Positions 50,865 through 53,261 of a stretch of 53,261 nt of DNA are shown here, piece by piece (within the stretch, counting starts at the first letter, position 1; every line of letters begins with the position of its first letter). The position numbers and the translations under genes are program-made. Source of the stretch: a virus; the IMG/VR virus record IMGVR_UViG_3300031687_000019, positions 1 to 53,261 of that record; one strand, given 5' to 3'. Below the pieces are notes generated by a model. That model was not told where the DNA came from. It did no database searches and worked only from the letters and a program-made list of their open reading frames with translations.

Positions 50865-51213
50865 TATTTACTATATTAAACAATGCACTTACTTCCTCGC
50901 ATATCTCTTCAGCTATCTCATCAGAGCCATTAAAGTCCATACTACTTATAGAGATGCGATTGTCATAGTCTATTTCAAAATCCACATCGTAATTATTAGA
51001 GTCGTTAAAGTCAGTATTCCTTATTACCTGCCAAATTGCATCTTGAATTTCTCTTATTTGATCAGGTGTAACTTTAGGTCTGTCTACAACAGCCATGCGC
51101 CGTTGCATATCTCCTAAGGCTTTTTTGCAGTGCTCTGTCTCGCTTTCGCCTCTTGCAAGATCTGTTGTTAACTCGTTTATTCTTCTTTGTAATTCTTCTT
51201 TAGTCATTTCCAT
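50836..51213 (-). CDS. Small protein with acidic C-terminus (125 aa)
   Basis: EELQRRINELTTDLARGESE (coiled coil), then VTPDQIREIQDAIWQVIRNT and a DEDEDEA tail. Family B promoter lies just upstream. The acidic tail could mimic DNA or contact host proteins, as many early phage proteins do. Function unknown. Confidence 0.62.
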   Translation of the reverse strand: MEMTKEELQRRINELTTDLARGESETEHCKKALGDMQRRMAVVDRPKVTPDQIREIQDAIWQVIRNTDFNDSNNYDVDFEIDYDNRISISSMDFNGSDEIAEEICEEVSALFNIVNIEDEDEDEA

Positions 51214-51242
51214 ATTATATATATTTAGTTATTATTCAATTG

Positions 51243-51276
51243 TATTATCTGTTAGTTGTCGTTTTTATTTTGTAAG
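51243..51276 (-). promoter_or_regulatory. Family B promoter for the genes 51213 to 50352
   Basis: TTACAAAAT, AAAAACGA (51266-51259), 8 nt, AGATAATA (51250-51243). It overlaps the last codons of the KTSC-domain gene and is 30 nt before the next leftward start. It lacks the exact TTGCAT of the other copies. Confidence 0.68.
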
Positions 51277-51492
51277 TTTAAAATCAAACTTCATTCGTAG
51301 GTGTTTACTTACAAATCCACCAACTGAATCGGTTGTTTGTAATCCACGCCATACATGGATCGGTACATCAACGTAAGTATAAATCGCACCGCGACTAAAC
51401 ATTACCATTAGTTCTTCTTCTCGGTGTTTATAGTGTGCATAAATCACCGCTTCTGATTCTACGATCAGGATTTCTTTAGTTACTTTACTCAT
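51265..51492 (-). CDS. KTSC-domain protein (75 aa)
   Basis: VESEAVIYAHYKHREEELMV, then FSRGAIYTYVDVPIHVWRGL and SVGGFVSKHLRMKF. This alternation (S..I..V.Y....L.V.F..G..Y.Y..VP..V...L) is the KTSC domain, a small fold found in phages and bacteria. The usual Lys-Thr-Ser-Cys signature is degenerate here. Role unknown; some are fused to nucleases. Confidence 0.72.
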   Translation of the reverse strand: MSKVTKEILIVESEAVIYAHYKHREEELMVMFSRGAIYTYVDVPIHVWRGLQTTDSVGGFVSKHLRMKFDFKLTK

Positions 51493-51497
51493 AGTTT

Positions 51498-51647
51498 TTA
51501 GTATATATATTCAATATTACTTATTTCTCTTACTATTATTTCATGTGAATGATCGCAATACATTATTGCCCATTGTCTTGCTTCGTCTAGCGTTTTTTTC
51601 AGTATAAATGTGACTTCATCTGCATTGTAGATCATAAATTTACTCAT
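51498..51647 (-). CDS. Small protein (49 aa), unknown
   Basis: MSKFMIYNADEVTFILKKTL, then DEARQWAIMYCDHSHEI. The start overlaps the previous gene's stop by 8 nt. It is one of a packed run of leftward small genes. No family recognised. Confidence 0.58.
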   Translation of the reverse strand: MSKFMIYNADEVTFILKKTLDEARQWAIMYCDHSHEIIVREISNIEYIY

Positions 51648-51780
51648 CTAGTTTTAGTTTTACATAGGTTAATCCGTCATACCCGGAGGCAGTCCATCGG
51701 AATAATTGATTTGGTGTTAGGTTATGCGCTAACGATTCTAATTCTTCAATAGGCATAAGGTCAATTTGTTTTGCTGTCAT
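51640..51780 (-). CDS. Small protein (46 aa), unknown
   Basis: MTAKQIDLMPIEELESLAHN, then QLFRWTASGYDGLTYVK. Leader AAAACTATG matches those of several neighbouring leftward genes (C/TAAAAACTATG). It is 5 nt after the stop of the gene at 51786. No family recognised. Confidence 0.58.
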   Translation of the reverse strand: MTAKQIDLMPIEELESLAHNLTPNQLFRWTASGYDGLTYVKLKLDE

Positions 51781-51785
51781 AGTTT

Positions 51786-52268
51786 TTAGTTAAATTGTTT
51801 ATGTTCAGTGTATAGCATTTCTTTTTTATCATTAGCACAGTGTGCTTTTTCACTTATGTAATAATTACGGTAAGCGGTTACGGAATCACCTGAAACTTTA
51901 TACTCATCTGGCATACATTGGGGCATGTCAGTTAAGCCGGTATTAAAGATCGGACCAGGTGTTTGAGACAGTACGTCTTCGCACTTAGTTATAGTCAGGT
52001 GTTTTTTACCGTAACGTTTAGTATATTCATCGCCAAGAGCTAACATGTGGTAGTATAGCCATGCATAGTTTTGAAGAGATGTACGTGTCCACACAGCACT
52101 CGGATGGTTTTTGTGTGTCAATTTGTAGGGAACATCTATCTCACTATCAAGCATGTGATGAGCTGAACACAGTAGTTGTGCTGACTCAAGTATCATCTTG
52201 ACGACGTGTTTATTGTATTGTTTTTCCGCTGCGATAACTGGATCGCTGTTTAAATAAAATATATTCAT
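51786..52268 (-). CDS. Conserved phage protein, possible pyrimidine-dimer glycosylase type
   Basis: 160 residues. NIFYLNSDPVIAAEKQYNKH, then VVKMILESAQLLCSAHH and KLTHKNHPSAVWTRTSLQNY. This pattern (DP..AA....KHVVKMILE..Q, THKNHPSAVW) is widely conserved in phages; from memory it is often annotated as pyrimidine-dimer DNA glycosylase/endonuclease V-like. The His-rich KNHPS may be functional. The family name is my recollection and not certain. It is transcribed from the family B promoter at 52294. Confidence 0.68.
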   Translation of the reverse strand: MNIFYLNSDPVIAAEKQYNKHVVKMILESAQLLCSAHHMLDSEIDVPYKLTHKNHPSAVWTRTSLQNYAWLYYHMLALGDEYTKRYGKKHLTITKCEDVLSQTPGPIFNTGLTDMPQCMPDEYKVSGDSVTAYRNYYISEKAHCANDKKEMLYTEHKQFN

Positions 52269-52293
52269 AGTTATTAGATTTTGTATTCAGTTA

Positions 52294-52326
52294 TATTATC
52301 TATAGTCGATCGTTTTTGTTATGCAA
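52294..52326 (-). promoter_or_regulatory. Family B promoter for the genes from 52268 leftward
   Basis: TTGCATAAC, AAAAACGA (52317-52310), 8 nt, AGATAATA (52301-52294), then TAAC. It is the best match to the copy at 47868: both have TTGCATAACAAAAACGA. It overlaps the stop of the gene at 52319. Confidence 0.75.
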
Positions 52327-52675
52327 CGTCTATTACTTTTTGTGACACATTGTCATATATTGCTAATTGTTTGTTAAATTTAGCTATTTTCATCGCCTGT
52401 TTAAGATCGCTTACACTTAAGCCGTAGTCAAGAAAATATATATCGTCTTCACTTAACCAACCGCCGAATAATTCGTGCTGACTGTTAAATGCATCATCTA
52501 CTATTTGCCACGTATTTTTTGAGAATAGCGATGGATTTGCAGTTTTAAGTACATTTTTTATACTAACAGTATAGCGCTCTAGTCTGGTGTTATTTACATT
52601 GTGAGTAAAATCTGCTTTTGCATTAATTTTGTTAACGACATCTTGCAGTGGTGATATTTCAATTAGTCTTCCCAT
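52319..52675 (-). CDS. Unknown protein (118 aa)
   Basis: VVNKINAKADFTHNVNNTRL, then LFSKNTWQIVDDAFNSQHEL and DLKQAMKIAKFNKQLAIYDN. Mixed helix and strand, no motif recognised. It lies just downstream of the tRNA-like cluster on the same strand, and its last codons are part of a promoter. Confidence 0.6.
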   Translation of the reverse strand: MGRLIEISPLQDVVNKINAKADFTHNVNNTRLERYTVSIKNVLKTANPSLFSKNTWQIVDDAFNSQHELFGGWLSEDDIYFLDYGLSVSDLKQAMKIAKFNKQLAIYDNVSQKVIDVA

Positions 52676-52693
52676 AGTTTAGTTTAAAATTAG

Positions 52694-52761
52694 TAACCAG
52701 TGAGGAATCGAACCTCATACTCGTCAGTAGTACGCTCGGTCGGAGCATCCATACCTGGTTT
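52694..52761 (-). tRNA. tRNA-like element A (68 nt), abnormal
   Basis: 5' AAACCAG pairs with 3' CTGGTTA (6 of 7), and a T arm TGAGG-TTCGATT-CCTCA is perfect. A stem GTACT-ACTGACG-AGTAT would place anticodon TGA with C at position 33, but another fold (ATGCT-CCGACCG-AGCGT) is equally good. There is no normal D arm or variable loop and no encoded CCA. A real tRNA of unusual shape, a decoy, or a remnant. Confidence 0.4.
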
Positions 52762-52763
52762 AA

Positions 52764-52823
52764 TAACCGCAGGGAGATTCGAACTCCTTCACTAGCTAAG
52801 TGAGTGGCCTTCCTATCGCGGTT
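52764..52823 (-). tRNA. tRNA-like element B (60 nt), D-arm reduced
   Basis: Seven acceptor pairs AACCGCG/TGCGGTT, a two-pair GG-AAGG-CC in place of the D arm, an anticodon-like hairpin TCAC-TTAGCTA-GTGA (T33 present, triplet AGC), and a T arm GGAG-TTCGAAT-CTCC. No variable loop. At 60 nt it is below the usual tRNA size. Shares its T arm and acceptor exactly with element C. Confidence 0.42.
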
Positions 52824-52839
52824 GTTCATATCTTATTAG

Positions 52840-52896
52840 TAACCGCAGGGAGATTCGAACTCACCTCACTAGCTAAGTGGCGTTCCTTTCGCGGTT
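52840..52896 (-). tRNA. tRNA-like element C (57 nt), duplicate of B
   Basis: Same acceptor AACCGCG/TGCGGTT, GG-AACG-CC, loop TTAGCTA in a shorter stem (CAC/GTG) and T loop TTCGAAT. The last 22 nt are identical to element B. The T stem is weaker (GAG/CTC plus a mismatch). B and C are a tandem duplication 76 nt apart. C may be the decaying copy. Confidence 0.38.
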
Positions 52897-52995
52897 AGCG
52901 GCTATTACGTGATCATTAATCGTATCTTTCGCCTAGTAGTTATCTTCGCGTGTTCTCTTTGAGTATTTTTAGGATTATACCTTGCATTATTACTC

Positions 52996-53054
52996 ATCAC
53001 ACTCGCGATCGGACTTGCACCGTGCCAGCGGTTAATTACACCGCCGCTCGTGAT
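52996..53054 (-). ncRNA. Possible fourth tRNA-like element D (59 nt)
   Basis: ATCAC/GTGAT ends, a perfect hairpin GCGGT-GTAATTA-ACCGC (T33, triplet AAT) and CGG-TGCAAGT-CCG resembling a T arm. The acceptor has only five pairs and no D arm is possible. Weakest of the four. The stretch 52900-52995 between it and element C shows no clear structure. Confidence 0.25.
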
Positions 53055-53055
53055 A

Positions 53056-53253
53056 CTACTTTTCTGTTAGTCCTGCTAATACTTCGTTATATGCGTAGTC
53101 CATAGCTTCTACAAATTGACTGTCATTCATGTTGTCTATTAGCTCGTCAGGCATCTGCCATGAAACAGTTTCACGCAGGTGATCTTCAATATAGTGTACA
53201 ATACCCTCTGCTACAGCATTGAGTTCGTTTTTTTGGTGTTCAGTTAGTGTCAT
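53056..53253 (-). CDS. Small acidic protein (65 aa)
   Basis: MTLTEHQKNELNAVAEGIVH, then EDHLRETVSWQMPDELIDNM and DYAYNEVLAGLTEK. Helical and acidic. The leader reads TTAACTATG, like the other small leftward genes. It lies at the right end; its promoter is not in the window to its right but could be the family B site at 124-156 if the ends join. No family recognised. Confidence 0.6.
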   Translation of the reverse strand: MTLTEHQKNELNAVAEGIVHYIEDHLRETVSWQMPDELIDNMNDSQFVEAMDYAYNEVLAGLTEK

Positions 53254-53261
53254 AGTTAATT

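Noticed and set aside
1-53261. Integrase, repressor, transposase or attachment sites
   Set aside because: None of the translated frames shows tyrosine or serine recombinase, transposase or C1-type repressor motifs.

Overview
The window reads as most or all of the genome of a tailed, probably short-tailed (podovirus-type) double-stranded DNA phage of a marine or aquatic Bacteroidetes host, most likely a flavobacterium. The phage assignment is firm: large terminase, 803-residue portal, scaffold-like protein, major capsid protein, connector and tail proteins, M15 endolysin, holin and a 3,066-residue internal virion protein sit in order on the + strand. The host assignment is inference. It rests on AT-rich DNA, starts preceded by A/T-rich leaders (often AATTATGG) instead of Shine-Dalgarno sites, a secreted protein with an AKA-Q cleavage site, and a ribonucleotide reductase small subunit with the metal-ligand pattern reported for flavobacterial enzymes. 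The gene order recalls crAss-like and related uncultured marine phages. I see no integrase, repressor or DNA polymerase.

Layout. Positions 1-420 are non-coding and hold two divergent promoters. 421-39672 (+) is the structural/late arm: small Lys/Arg-rich proteins, a fibre-like protein, GroEL and GroES, endolysin, holin, a secreted protein, a tandem GroES-like protein, terminase, portal, scaffold, capsid, connectors, a large two-part tail complex, a cupin, and three internal virion proteins, the last carrying an embedded HAD phosphatase-like domain. A strong bidirectional terminator at 39713-39750 separates this from the leftward arm. 39763-53253 (-) is early/replication: NrdA, NrdB, endonuclease I-like nuclease, a GIY-YIG-like/MazG fusion, ThyA, primase-helicase, SSB-like protein, PD-(D/E)XK exonuclease, ERF annealing protein, a sigma-70 family factor and many small proteins, ending in a cluster of very short tRNA-like elements (52694-53054).

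Regulation. Two promoter families can be read by eye. Family A is GTAGTTT, exactly 20 nt, then a TATAAT-like hexamer, usually with GTGTAATTA or GTGATTA just upstream of the hexamer. It occurs at 365, 1679, 7287, 18525 and 50223 (+) and at 49295 (-), mostly in front of late genes and the recombination genes. The phage sigma factor (49316-50086) is the obvious candidate to read it. Family B is AAAAACGA, exactly 8 nt, AGATAATA. It occurs only on the - strand, at 47868, 51243, 52294 and 124, in front of early operons. The copy at 124-156 points off the left end. It would fit the gene at the right end if the molecule is circular or circularly permuted.

Main points of interest: the two promoter families and their proposed regulator, the short D-arm-poor tRNA-like array, the GroEL/GroES pair plus a second double-barrel Cpn10-like protein, the HAD domain inside the giant virion protein, and a Glu-first-ligand NrdB.
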